Program-made: the position numbers and the translations under genes
Part shown: positions 34,944 through 43,954 of the stretch, piece after piece
How the letters are laid out: each line of letters opens with the position of its first letter
Position numbering within the stretch: position 1 is the first letter of the stretch
The notes under the pieces: generated by a model
Databases searched by the model: none
What the model was told of the DNA's origin: nothing
Seen by the model: the letters and a program-made list of their open reading frames with translations, nothing else
Assembly: GCA_903875135.1 (NCBI GenBank)
Contig: CAIQUZ010000109.1
Location: 186,001 to 250,000 of the forward strand
DNA: 64,000 bases
Source: an uncultured beta proteobacterium
GTDB lineage: Bacteria; Pseudomonadota; Gammaproteobacteria; Burkholderiales; Burkholderiaceae
Reading direction: 5' to 3'

Positions 34944-37334
34944 TCAACTAATCACACCCAAAGTCTTTAACAGTTTTTCTGGAGTTACTGGCTGATCAAA
35001 GTTATGCACGCCAAAGGGGGCAATGGCATCATTGATCGCATTGACTACAGCTCCAGGAGCACCTGCGGTTCCTGCTTCACCAGCGCCCTTTGCACCTAGC
35101 AAAGAAGATTTTGTTGGTGTTTGCACGTGAGCTACTTCAATGTCTGGCATCTCAGAAGCCATTGGAACTAAATAATCAGCCATATTTCCGTTGATCATCT
35201 GTCCTTGAGAGTCGTATAAACACTCTTCAAATAAAGCCCCACCAATACCTTGCACAATTGCGCCACGCATTTGTTCATCGACTAACATCGGATTAATTAC
35301 ACGTCCACAGTCTTCAACCGCCCAATGCTTGAGTAACTTAACAAAACCAGTATGAACATCAACCTCTACATAGGATGCCTGCACCCCATTTGTAAAGATA
35401 AATGGGTAATCCTTTTGGGAGTAATGACGAGTTACTGTCAGTTCCGCATGGAGATCTCTTGGAAGAGTATCCGTACGGTAATAACCCACTCGCCCAACTT
35501 CACTCAAGGGAATTTTTTCTTGTTGAGTCAACCGATCAACCACTTTGCCATTTTTTACATTGAGTTGACTAGAATCGATTTGTAACATCGCTCCAGCAAT
35601 CTTCAGGATATTTTCACGTAAGGCCATACCAGCTAAAAGGACGGCTTCGCCACCAATACCTGCACCACGTGAGGCCCAAGTGCCACCACCGTAAGGAATT
35701 GTATCGGTATCTCCAGTTCGTACACGAACCTGATGAATGGACACACCGACTGCATCTGCTGCAATCTGAGCAAAAATACCTTCCGCTCCCTGACCTTGCT
35801 CACCAACACTGACCGATACCGTGATCACCCCTGTTGGATCCATACGAATCGTTGCACCATCCTGCGATGCAATTCGAGCCCCACCAACACCGTAAAACGC
35901 CGGGCTTGGATTGGTGAGCTCAATTAAGGCAGCAAAACCAATACCTCGGTAAATCCCTTTTTTACGAAGCGATTTTTGTTCTAACAGCAAACTGGGGTAG
36001 TCCATCAAATCTTCGATTTTGGCTAAACATTGCTCGTGCGATAACACCTCCAATTTAATACCTGAAGCGCCAGTGTAAGGGTAAGCATCGTCAGGGATGA
36101 CATTGCGTTTGCGAAACTCTAATGGATCCATACCTAATTTTCTGGCAGCAAGATCGACCAAGCCTTCCGTCACCGCGCAGGCAATTGGATGTCCAACACC
36201 GCGATACTGGCATGTAGGCGTTTTATTTTGAAACACCACATTCAGATTAGCGCGGTAATGTTGGTGTTTATAAGGACCGCCAACCAAGTTAACCACTTGA
36301 TTACCTTCAATTGCACTGGTTCTTGGGAACATTGAATACGGCCCAATTCCAGTCAGATCATCAATCTCAAAAGCTAGTATCTCACCTTCTTTTGAGGCAG
36401 CGATGCGTCCTTTGATCACATGCTCACGAGCATGAATATCACTCAAATAAGACTCTAAGCGATCTGCCACAAACTTTACTGGACGTTTGAGCATCATCGA
36501 AATACCGACCGTGGCAAAGTCATCCGGATATGCGTGTACCTTAATACCAAACGATCCACCAACGTCGTAACATACGACTCTGACATCTGACTCGATTAAA
36601 TCAAATTGACGACAATATAAATCCTGCATCATATGCGGCGCCTGTTGCGAGTGATACACCGTCAAGCGACCATCAGGAGAGAAGTGAGCAATCTGTGAAC
36701 GAGGTTCTAAAGTAACCCCAGTATGACGTCCAAACTTAAAGGTTGCCTCAGCAACAACCGCCGCCTGACTAAATTGAATATCAACATCTCCCACATTTAA
36801 AGAACGTTTAAAACAAATGTTGTCACCGAGCTCTGGATGGATCAACGTCTGATTGGGGTCTAAAGCAGCATGCATATCGAGGATAGCAGGCAGCTCTTCC
36901 CAGTCCACCTGTAAATGTGGCAATGCATCTTCTGCTTGTGCTCTGGTCTTGGCAACAACAGCAACTACAGGCTCACCTTGCCAACAAGCCCTATCAACTG
37001 CTAGCGCATGTTGTGGAGCAGACTTCATCCCTACCAAGTGGCTGAGTGTTGCCACCCATGGCTTGCAGATTTGAGAAAGCTCTTTACCGTCAATCACGGC
37101 TACAACTCCAGGCATACTTAATACGCTGTCTTTATGAATATTTTTGATGCGCATATGTGCTACTGGTGAGCGCCAATATACTACATGAACCATGCGGGGT
37201 AATTGTAGATCATCAATATATTTACCTTGTCCTTCCGTCAGGCGCTTCGCGCCATGACGAGGTTCACTACTACCGATGTAACGTTGCTCATTCGTCACCG
37301 GAGCTAATATAGGAAGTTCACTGGGTTTATTCAT
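34944..37334 (-). CDS. Molybdenum hydroxylase large subunit (xanthine dehydrogenase / CoxL-like)
   Basis: The 796-residue molybdopterin-cytosine-dinucleotide subunit starts at the ATG at 37334, where AAGGAG stands at good spacing. The frame extending to 37481 runs back into the next gene. Seen motifs are RYIGSSEPRHGAKRLTEGQGKYIDDL at the start, DVGGSFGIK, YRGVGHPIACAV where many relatives have YRGAGRPE, GGGTWASRGAGIGG, and the active-site Glu in GAKGAGEAGTAGAPGAVVNA. The AYxCSFR motif of true CO dehydrogenase is absent, so it hydroxylates some other (hetero)aromatic or aldehyde. It is last of the M-S-L subunit operon. Confidence 0.88.
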   Translation of the reverse strand: MNKPSELPILAPVTNEQRYIGSSEPRHGAKRLTEGQGKYIDDLQLPRMVHVVYWRSPVAHMRIKNIHKDSVLSMPGVVAVIDGKELSQICKPWVATLSHLVGMKSAPQHALAVDRACWQGEPVVAVVAKTRAQAEDALPHLQVDWEELPAILDMHAALDPNQTLIHPELGDNICFKRSLNVGDVDIQFSQAAVVAEATFKFGRHTGVTLEPRSQIAHFSPDGRLTVYHSQQAPHMMQDLYCRQFDLIESDVRVVCYDVGGSFGIKVHAYPDDFATVGISMMLKRPVKFVADRLESYLSDIHAREHVIKGRIAASKEGEILAFEIDDLTGIGPYSMFPRTSAIEGNQVVNLVGGPYKHQHYRANLNVVFQNKTPTCQYRGVGHPIACAVTEGLVDLAARKLGMDPLEFRKRNVIPDDAYPYTGASGIKLEVLSHEQCLAKIEDLMDYPSLLLEQKSLRKKGIYRGIGFAALIELTNPSPAFYGVGGARIASQDGATIRMDPTGVITVSVSVGEQGQGAEGIFAQIAADAVGVSIHQVRVRTGDTDTIPYGGGTWASRGAGIGGEAVLLAGMALRENILKIAGAMLQIDSSQLNVKNGKVVDRLTQQEKIPLSEVGRVGYYRTDTLPRDLHAELTVTRHYSQKDYPFIFTNGVQASYVEVDVHTGFVKLLKHWAVEDCGRVINPMLVDEQMRGAIVQGIGGALFEECLYDSQGQMINGNMADYLVPMASEMPDIEVAHVQTPTKSSLLGAKGAGEAGTAGAPGAVVNAINDAIAPFGVHNFDQPVTPEKLLKTLGVIS

Positions 37335-37344
37335 GATAATCTCC

Positions 37345-37827
37345 TTACTTAAGGTTAGAATGACGTTCTTCAAGAACGTGTGCAATGGCATCGACAATGG
37401 CTTGATAACCTGTGCATCGACAATAGTTTCCGGAGATCCACTCTCTGATTTCAGAACGAGTTGCATGAGGTTTCGTTTCAATCAACTCTGCTCCAGCGAG
37501 TAACATTCCCGAAGTACAAAAGCCACATTGCAGTGCATTGAATTGCAAGAATGCTTGTTGCAAATCTTTATAGACTCCATCCGCAGTTAACCCTTCAATG
37601 GTCTGCACATCGGCACCATTGGCCTGCACTGCTAATACTAAACAGCCTCTGACAATCTGACCATTGACCTTGACAGTGCATGCACCGCAAGCGCCTTGCT
37701 CACAACCCAAATGCGATCCAGTGAGGTTCTGATCTTCGCGGATAAAATCGACCAAGTGTTGTCGTGGTTCAACTTCTGCATGGATCAATTGTCCATTGAG
37801 TGTCATCGAAATCGACGTTGTATTCAT
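37345..37827 (-). CDS. Molybdenum hydroxylase iron-sulfur subunit (CoxS-like)
   Basis: The 160-residue subunit has both [2Fe-2S] motifs: plant-type CEQGACGACTVKVNG with its further Cys in VRGCLVLAVQ, and the helical QCGFCTSGMLL...GNYCRCTGYQ motif. The start at the ATG at 37827 has AAAGGAAA upstream, and the open frame reaching 37890 overlaps the preceding gene and is not needed. It passes electrons from the molybdenum site to the FAD subunit. Confidence 0.92.
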   Translation of the reverse strand: MNTTSISMTLNGQLIHAEVEPRQHLVDFIREDQNLTGSHLGCEQGACGACTVKVNGQIVRGCLVLAVQANGADVQTIEGLTADGVYKDLQQAFLQFNALQCGFCTSGMLLAGAELIETKPHATRSEIREWISGNYCRCTGYQAIVDAIAHVLEERHSNLK

Positions 37828-37843
37828 AATCAATTTCCTTTCA

Positions 37844-38713
37844 TTATTGATGAGCGATGTGCTTGAGAGCACGTTCAAGTAAAACACCAACTAGATGTGT
37901 TTTCATTTGTGCTGAGTTTGTTAAATCAGCTAAGGTCGCTATTTCTGACTTAGCCATTTGAATCGCACTTGATAAAAATTCAGGGCTGATTAATGACTGA
38001 ATATTTTTACCGTTCAGGCTCTCTTGCACACCTAAGGCCATCAACGGCGTTGATGCTACAGAAAAATAAACGATGCGACTATCAATAACAACATCTTGTT
38101 TGAGTTCAACCTGACAAACGATACCTGTCGCAGCATAATCTCCATGACGACGGGAAAGCTCTTCAAAATAATGCTTATTAGTAGCTGTGCTTAAGTTAAA
38201 TTCTGTGGCCACTAAAATCTCATTTGGTTCTAATGCCGTCGTATACAAATCCAAGAAAAAATCTTTTGCCAAGACTCTTCTCTCACCCTGCGCACCTTGG
38301 ATCACCATAACACCATCTAAAGCGATAGCACAGGCTGGCCACTCCGCGGCTGGATCACCATAAACACAAGAGCCTCCCCAGGTACCTAAATTACGAATCG
38401 CGCGATGGGCAATATGAGGTACTGCCTCACTCAAAATAGGTAAATGCTGTTGAATAATGGGAGAATTTTCAATCTCCGTATGCGTTGTCATCGCTCCAAC
38501 TCGAACGACTTGATCAATCTGAGTAATGCCCTTGAGTTCTGCAATACTTTGCAAATCAATCAAGATCTCTGGATTGGATAATCGCATGTTCAGAGAAGGC
38601 AATAAACTTTGACCACCAGCCATCAATTTGGCATTATCTCCATACTTGCCCAAGAGTTGAATCACCTCTTGAATTGAATTAGCTCTTTGATAATTAAATG
38701 CTGCCGCTTTCAT
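37844..38713 (-). CDS. Molybdenum hydroxylase FAD-binding subunit (CoxM-like)
   Basis: The 289-residue protein has the FAD-binding PCMH-type motifs AKLMAGGQSLLPSLNMRLSNPEILIDL and HRAIRNLGTWGGSCVYGDPAAEWPACAIAL and the CO-dehydrogenase flavoprotein C-terminal domain. It is first gene of the three-subunit leftward operon, divergent from the VOC gene, with a 144-bp shared regulatory region. Confidence 0.9.
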   Translation of the reverse strand: MKAAAFNYQRANSIQEVIQLLGKYGDNAKLMAGGQSLLPSLNMRLSNPEILIDLQSIAELKGITQIDQVVRVGAMTTHTEIENSPIIQQHLPILSEAVPHIAHRAIRNLGTWGGSCVYGDPAAEWPACAIALDGVMVIQGAQGERRVLAKDFFLDLYTTALEPNEILVATEFNLSTATNKHYFEELSRRHGDYAATGIVCQVELKQDVVIDSRIVYFSVASTPLMALGVQESLNGKNIQSLISPEFLSSAIQMAKSEIATLADLTNSAQMKTHLVGVLLERALKHIAHQ

Positions 38714-38801
38714 GGGCGTCTCCTTGTTTCATTGATTGGCTTTTATTGCCATTTATAGAATATGAATGATTTTTATTTTACTCAATAATACTGCTATTAT
38801 T

Positions 38802-38819
38802 TGATGTATGCACACATCA
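38802..38819. promoter_or_regulatory. Inverted repeat in the divergent VOC / molybdenum hydroxylase region
   Basis: TGATGT (38802-38807) and ACATCA (38814-38819) face each other across six bases. It lies just downstream of a TATTAT -10-like element (38795-38800), where a repressor would block the rightward promoter. A second small dyad TGGC-N7-GCCA sits at 38737-38751. No regulator gene lies next to it. Confidence 0.35.
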
Positions 38820-38857
38820 TATTTGATATTCATTTAACCTTTATTAGAGGATAAAAA

Positions 38858-39337
38858 ATGGGCGAACTCGTCATTAACCATCTAGCCATTCGCAGCCCCG
38901 ATGCAGAAAAAACAAGGGATTTTTTTATGAAAACCCTCGATTTAACCCCAGGGCCTAGACCTAATTTTCCATTTCCAGGTTACTGGCTCTATAAATCCGA
39001 CTCTGACCACTCTAACTATTTAAATGCAGTCGTTCATATCGTTGGTATTGACCCCAACGATAAAGAAGGCTTGATTGGGTACTTGGGAGACCGTGAACTT
39101 CCAGAACTGCATGGTACTGGCGCTATTGATCATATCGCCTTTTACGCCACAGGCCTTGAAGAAATGCTGAAGCACTTAGCCAAGATCGATGTGCCGGTTC
39201 GTGAACGCCTCGTACCGGCTATTGGTCTGCATCAAGTTTTTTTAGATGACCCCAATGGTATTGTGATCGAACTAAATTATCCTGCTCACGAACGCACCGA
39301 CCTTGATGTGAAAAATCAGCAAGTTGCTAAGGTATAA
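38858..39337 (+). CDS. VOC-superfamily (glyoxalase/extradiol-like) protein
   Basis: This 159-residue protein has the paired beta-alpha-beta modules of the vicinal-oxygen-chelate fold. INHLAIRSPDAEKTRDFFMKTLDL carries the first metal His, GTGAIDHIAFYATGLEEML the second and GIVIELNYPAHER the terminal Glu. Small VOC proteins of this kind occur as lyases, isomerases or dioxygenase-like enzymes in catabolic clusters. It lies 24 bases before the flavin monooxygenase gene in the same direction, suggesting consecutive steps. The substrate is unknown. Confidence 0.82.
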   Translation: MGELVINHLAIRSPDAEKTRDFFMKTLDLTPGPRPNFPFPGYWLYKSDSDHSNYLNAVVHIVGIDPNDKEGLIGYLGDRELPELHGTGAIDHIAFYATGLEEMLKHLAKIDVPVRERLVPAIGLHQVFLDDPNGIVIELNYPAHERTDLDVKNQQVAKV

Positions 39338-39361
39338 CTTTTCCTCTTTTAGATTGAATAC

Positions 39362-40594
39362 ATGTCAAAGATTTTAGTTGTTGGAGGCTCTCTAGGAGGC
39401 CTTTTAGCTGCCAACTTACTCCGTAGCCAAGGCCATGAAGTAGATATACTCGAAAGAGTCTCTGGCTCACTCGAAGGTCGCGGTGCCGGTATTGTCCCTC
39501 ATCCAGTATTAATTAAAGCCCTGAAGATGGTTGGAGTTGAAATTGACCATAACTTGGGTATACAGGTCGACCACCGTGTTACTCTCGATAAAAATGGAGG
39601 CCTCATTGCGGATATGGAACTACCGCAACTCTTTACATCATGGGGCAAACTCTATCATTTGTTAAAAGAAAACTTTCCAGCCAAACACTATCATTCAGGT
39701 AAGAATGTGGTCTCTTTTGAACAAAGCCAAGAGGCAGTCTCAGTCCACTGCGAAGACGGAACAAGTTATAACGCTGAATTACTCATTGCCTCCGATGGAC
39801 TTCGCTCAGCGATTCGACACATCATCGCCCCTCAAATCAAACCGGAATATACCGGCTATGTTGCTTGGCGCGGCGTTTGTGAAGAAAGCGCTTTAAGTCA
39901 ACATATGCGTGACACCCTTTTTAATTATTTTGGATTTGGTCTACCCGAAGGAGAGCAAATGCTTGGTTATCCCGTTGCGGGAAATAACAATAATTTACAA
40001 GTTGGGCAACGTCGTTATAACTTTGTTTGGTATCGACAAGCCCCTGAAAATACCATTCTCAAGGATTTGCTGACTGACGCCGATGGAATTTTCCATCCAC
40101 AAGGAATCTCGCCAGTACAAGTGAATTGGCGTCATATCGCAGCAGTTCGTGAAGCGGCTAAAAAGAATTTAGCACCACAATTTGCAGAAGTTCTTGAAAA
40201 AACTGGAATGGTGTTTTTCCAACCCATCTACGATGTATTCTCAGAACAAGTTGCCTTTGAACGAGTTGCTCTGATGGGTGATGCCAGTTTTGTGGCGCGT
40301 CCACACGTTGGGATGGGCGTCTCTAAAGCAGCCGAAGATGCTTTGTCCATACTGAGTAACATTACCCAGTATGGAGCAACTGCAAAAGCCTTTGAGCAAT
40401 ATCAACAAGAACGACTCATCCCAGGACAACGTGTGATTGCCAGAGCTCGTTACCTCGGTAAATACATGACCGCTCAAGGTCAAGCAGAACTCAAGAATAA
40501 TCATATCGGAATTGCACAGCGAGTAATGCGAGAAACCGCTGTGGATATTGCAGATATCATCATGAGCGATGAACTAATTCCAGAAAATATCTAA
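39362..40594 (+). CDS. FAD-dependent monooxygenase, 2,6-dihydroxypyridine 3-hydroxylase-like
   Basis: The 410-residue flavin hydroxylase has ILVVGGSLGGLLAANLLRSQGHEVDILER for FAD, followed by the SLEGRGAGIVPHPVL stretch that I associate with the 2,6-dihydroxypyridine hydroxylase group of nicotine degradation. It also has the ASDGLRSAIR (DG) motif and VALMGDASFVARPHVGMGVSKAAEDA (GD motif). The divergently encoded molybdenum hydroxylase could supply a hydroxylated N-heteroaromatic substrate. That pairing is inferred. It ends at an intrinsic terminator shared with the opposing operon. Confidence 0.82.
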   Translation: MSKILVVGGSLGGLLAANLLRSQGHEVDILERVSGSLEGRGAGIVPHPVLIKALKMVGVEIDHNLGIQVDHRVTLDKNGGLIADMELPQLFTSWGKLYHLLKENFPAKHYHSGKNVVSFEQSQEAVSVHCEDGTSYNAELLIASDGLRSAIRHIIAPQIKPEYTGYVAWRGVCEESALSQHMRDTLFNYFGFGLPEGEQMLGYPVAGNNNNLQVGQRRYNFVWYRQAPENTILKDLLTDADGIFHPQGISPVQVNWRHIAAVREAAKKNLAPQFAEVLEKTGMVFFQPIYDVFSEQVAFERVALMGDASFVARPHVGMGVSKAAEDALSILSNITQYGATAKAFEQYQQERLIPGQRVIARARYLGKYMTAQGQAELKNNHIGIAQRVMRETAVDIADIIMSDELIPENI

Positions 40595-40617
40595 AAAAAA
40601 CCGCATCGATGATGCGG
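40593..40617 (-). terminator. Intrinsic terminator of the leftward importer/deacetylase operon (probably bidirectional)
   Basis: A 7-bp GC-rich stem (CCGCATC 40601-40607 with GATGCGG 40611-40617) and 3-base loop are followed on the minus strand by eight T residues. It lies between the convergent monooxygenase and deacetylase genes. Confidence 0.85.
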
Positions 40618-40648
40618 CTTAGCTTGGTGTAGCACTGCTTTTTTATTA

Positions 40649-41545
40649 TTATTTCTTCATGATAGGCGGCGGAAACTGCGCTCTATATAAATCATTAATC
40701 TGTTCACCCGTTCGAATAGAAACACCCTTTTTGGTTTGAATGTAATCTAATAACTGCTCAAAATAACCAATACGATGCGGCGCTCCCGTAATGTATGGGT
40801 GCACACTGATGGCCATGACACGCGGAATGGTATGACTGTCTGACAACAAACGGTCGAACTGTTCTTTACCACGCAACAACATCTCATCACCACGATGTTG
40901 TTGTAAGAGCATCATCGGAATATCGTTCGTCTCTACCGTGTAGGGGACTGATAAAACGGGCTTTGGTGAGGCCTCAATCCATGTCGGCTGATCGTCTAAT
41001 GGCCAGTCGGCAACATACTGTATTCCAGCCTTAGATAAATGATCAATGGTGACTTCAGACTCAGTTAGACCTGGACTTTCCCAACCAATTGGGTCTTGAC
41101 CAGTAAAGTTCTTGATGGTGTACATCGTCTTTTCGATTGCTTCCAATTGATCAGGCAATTTATGCATCGGTCCCTGAACATAGGAATGACCCATCATTTC
41201 CCAACCATGCTTCAATGTTGACTCAACAACGCGTGGATAGGATTCACAAACAATCCCGTTGGTAGCCAAAGTGGGAACAATATTACGCTGCACTAAAGCA
41301 TCAAAAATACGCCAAAAACCAACGCGCATACCGTATTCATGCCAAGACCAGTTCGGGACATCAGGTAGTAGTGGTTGACCCATCGGTGGACTAAGCACCA
41401 TTCTAGGCATCGCATTCGCCATGGTCCAATGCTCGACATTGACGATGATCCAAACTAATAAATTATTCCCATTGGGTAAATGCCACATCGGACGATCCAC
41501 AATGGGCAAAAACGGCACACGCTCGCTTGGTAATGAAAATTTCAC
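40649..41545 (-). CDS. Polysaccharide-deacetylase-fold amidohydrolase (PuuE allantoinase-like)
   Basis: This 298-residue protein belongs to the cytosolic NodB-fold group that includes PuuE-type allantoinase. It has LLVWIIVNVEHWTM where the usual catalytic Asp-Asp pair lies, GWEMMGHSYVQGP for the metal His, IGWESPGLTESEVTIDHLSKAGIQYVADWPLDDQP, and VMAISVHPYITGAPHR. The substrate is probably a C-N amide or ring rather than a polysaccharide. The start is a GTG at 41545 with AAGGG 7-8 bases upstream. It is last in the leftward importer operon. Confidence 0.8.
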   Translation of the reverse strand: MKFSLPSERVPFLPIVDRPMWHLPNGNNLLVWIIVNVEHWTMANAMPRMVLSPPMGQPLLPDVPNWSWHEYGMRVGFWRIFDALVQRNIVPTLATNGIVCESYPRVVESTLKHGWEMMGHSYVQGPMHKLPDQLEAIEKTMYTIKNFTGQDPIGWESPGLTESEVTIDHLSKAGIQYVADWPLDDQPTWIEASPKPVLSVPYTVETNDIPMMLLQQHRGDEMLLRGKEQFDRLLSDSHTIPRVMAISVHPYITGAPHRIGYFEQLLDYIQTKKGVSIRTGEQINDLYRAQFPPPIMKK

Positions 41546-41559
41546 AATAAAACCCTTAA

Positions 41560-42288
41560 TTAAACACCCATGTATAACTGACGCACTACGTCATTGCTGG
41601 CAAGCTCAGTAGCGCTTCCTTCAATCTTGATTTCACCATGGACAATAACATATCCACGATCAGCAATTCTCATTGCTTGTGTGAAGTTTTGTTCCGCCAT
41701 CAGTACGGTTAAACCTTTTTCCGCTTTTAACTCAGCAATCTTTTCAATCATTTGTTTCACAATAATCGGGGCCAGTCCAACGGAAGGTTCATCAATCAGT
41801 AAAATTTTGGGCATTGTCATCAAAGAACGTGCTAAAGCAACCATTTGCTGCTCTCCACCACTCATACTTCCGGCTCGTTGATTAGCTCTTTCCTTCAACT
41901 TTGGAAATACCCCAAAACAATATTCTAAATTTTCCTCTACATGAATACGTGCTAAAGGTCTAGATGCACCTAAAAGAAGGTTTTCTTTCACCGTCAATAA
42001 CGGAAAAAGTCTTCTTCCTTCTGGAACCATGGCAACCCCAAGATTGACAATCGCTTCCGGAGACAATTTACTTAAATCATGTATTTGATCATCGATCATG
42101 ACCTGAGCAATACCTGCCGTATGCTTGACAAGACCCGCCACGCATTTGATCAGCGTCGATTTACCGTTACCATTTGTTCCGAGCAAGGCAACCGTTTCCC
42201 CATTACCTACCTCCATCGAAATACCATGAAGAACCTGCACGGATCCATAGGCAGCTTTAATGTCCTTTAGGATAATTTTATTCGCCAA
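41560..42288 (-). CDS. ABC importer ATP-binding protein, LivF type (second importer)
   Basis: The 242-residue ATPase has Walker A GTNGNGKST, signature MSGGEQQMVALARSL, Walker B ILLIDEPSVGL and the LivF-typical LMAEQNFTQAM. The start is a TTG at 42288 with AAGG 7 bases upstream. It overlaps the end of the LivG-type gene by 11 bases, and no nearby ATG fits. Confidence 0.88.
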   Translation of the reverse strand: MANKIILKDIKAAYGSVQVLHGISMEVGNGETVALLGTNGNGKSTLIKCVAGLVKHTAGIAQVMIDDQIHDLSKLSPEAIVNLGVAMVPEGRRLFPLLTVKENLLLGASRPLARIHVEENLEYCFGVFPKLKERANQRAGSMSGGEQQMVALARSLMTMPKILLIDEPSVGLAPIIVKQMIEKIAELKAEKGLTVLMAEQNFTQAMRIADRGYVIVHGEIKIEGSATELASNDVVRQLYMGV

Positions 42289-43021
42289 GATATGCCTTAA
42301 TCACTTCTGGATTACTAATAACATCTTGCGGATCACCATCAGCAACTTTGGAACCCGCGACCAATACCATCAGGCGTTCTGAAAAACGCATTACCGCACT
42401 CATAATATGTTCGATCATCAGCACGGAAATACCTTTTGCTTTCATACCCATAATTAACTCTAAAATTTCATCGACCTCAGCGCCAGATAATCCTGCTAAA
42501 GCTTCATCAGCAATCAATAGCTGTGGATTTGCCGACATGGCTCTTGCTAACTCCAACTTCCGTAATTCAACCTGTGTCAAACTCGATGAAATCGCATCGG
42601 CTTTATTCATCAGGCCTACACTTTGAATAATGCTCAGCGCTTTTTCTTCATGCGTTCGATGATCATCAGCTTCTGAGCGCAAATGCCCCGCAAAATTAAT
42701 CACTACTTGAATATTCTCAATCACCGTCATCGATTTAAAAGGCTTTGGAATCTGGAAGCTTCTAGCAATACCTGCATGAACACGTGCATGCGTGGCCAAT
42801 TGAGTGATATCTTCACCACGCAATTGAACGCTACCACCATCAATCTTCAACATTCCAGAGATGCAATTCACAAGCGTACTTTTACCTGATCCGTTGGGAC
42901 CAATTAAACCTAATCGCTCCCCAGGATAAATGATTAAATCGACCTGATTTAAGGCCGTAAATCCTCCAAATTTCTTAACGATGCTAGAAGCTTGAACGAG
43001 GGGTTTTTGAGATTGATCCAT
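42278..43021 (-). CDS. ABC importer ATP-binding protein, LivG type (second importer)
   Basis: The 247-residue ATPase has Walker A GPNGSGKST, a signature region LTQVELRKLELARAM (diverged from LSGGQ), Walker B LLIADEALAGL and H-loop MIEHIMSAVM. Walker B has Ala-Asp-Glu-Ala in place of the common Asp-Glu-Pro. It follows the LivM-type gene by 3 bases. Confidence 0.88.
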   Translation of the reverse strand: MDQSQKPLVQASSIVKKFGGFTALNQVDLIIYPGERLGLIGPNGSGKSTLVNCISGMLKIDGGSVQLRGEDITQLATHARVHAGIARSFQIPKPFKSMTVIENIQVVINFAGHLRSEADDHRTHEEKALSIIQSVGLMNKADAISSSLTQVELRKLELARAMSANPQLLIADEALAGLSGAEVDEILELIMGMKAKGISVLMIEHIMSAVMRFSERLMVLVAGSKVADGDPQDVISNPEVIKAYLGE

Positions 43022-43024
43022 GAA

Positions 43025-43954
43025 TTATTTCTTTTTAAAAATACCCATTAAACCATTCGGTGCAAGAGTCACGAAGAAGACGAGTACCGCTCCTACGATG
43101 AGTAAATTCCATGTTGCAGATAGCGTCACTGATGCGACTTGTTGAATGGTTCCGAGTAACAATGCGCCAATCAAAGGCCCAAGCCAAGAACCTAATCCGC
43201 CAACAATCGGCATTGCAATACTATTCACCGCAAAGGATAAATTAAAGGTTGCAGTCGGTTCCATATATGTAATTAAATAAGGAAAAGTCGTACCCGCTAA
43301 ACCCATTAATGCACCACTAATAGTTGTGGCGATTAACTTCAGTCTTAATGTAGGCACACCTAAACCCTCAGCCGCAAGCTCATCATCACGAATCGCCATC
43401 AGTCCTTGACCTAATGAAGATTTTTCAATGGTACGCGCCACAATGACAGAAAAGATCGCCATCGCTAAAATCAAGAAAAATAGCCAGTGAATATATTGAC
43501 CAACACCGATTGGCGACTCGCGTGGAACAATCACGTAAACACCCCTAGCCCCACCTAAAAATGGCGTATTGGTCACGATAGTATTCAACACAACCGATAA
43601 GGCGAGAGTAGCAATCGAGAAGAAAACCCCCTTCAGTCTTAAAGTAAGGTATCCCATCCCCAGGCCTATCAGGCCTGCCATGAATGTTCCTAATAAAATA
43701 TTGTATCCCTGCGGCCAACCCAACTTATATCCAACCACAGTTGAGTATGCGCCAATCGCAAAAAAAGCCGCCGTACCAAAATTAACGTACCCAGCGTATC
43801 CACCCAAGATATTCCAAGCCGTAGCCAGAATCACAAATTGCAACACCGTGTAGGCGGCAAAAAAGAAATATTCTGATTGAACCCAAAAAGGTAATGACCC
43901 GAGCAATAGAGAAATCAGAACAACCCCAATATAAAAGGCGCGATTGGTCTTCAT
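43025..43954 (-). CDS. ABC importer permease, LivM type (second importer)
   Basis: The 309-residue membrane protein has AWNILGGYAGYVNFGTAAFFAIGAYSTVVGY near the start and MPIVGGLGSWLGPLIGALLLGTIQQVA near the end, both diagnostic of BPD_transp_2 permeases. There are eight to ten membrane spans. It overlaps the LivH-type stop by four bases. Confidence 0.9.
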   Translation of the reverse strand: MKTNRAFYIGVVLISLLLGSLPFWVQSEYFFFAAYTVLQFVILATAWNILGGYAGYVNFGTAAFFAIGAYSTVVGYKLGWPQGYNILLGTFMAGLIGLGMGYLTLRLKGVFFSIATLALSVVLNTIVTNTPFLGGARGVYVIVPRESPIGVGQYIHWLFFLILAMAIFSVIVARTIEKSSLGQGLMAIRDDELAAEGLGVPTLRLKLIATTISGALMGLAGTTFPYLITYMEPTATFNLSFAVNSIAMPIVGGLGSWLGPLIGALLLGTIQQVASVTLSATWNLLIVGAVLVFFVTLAPNGLMGIFKKK

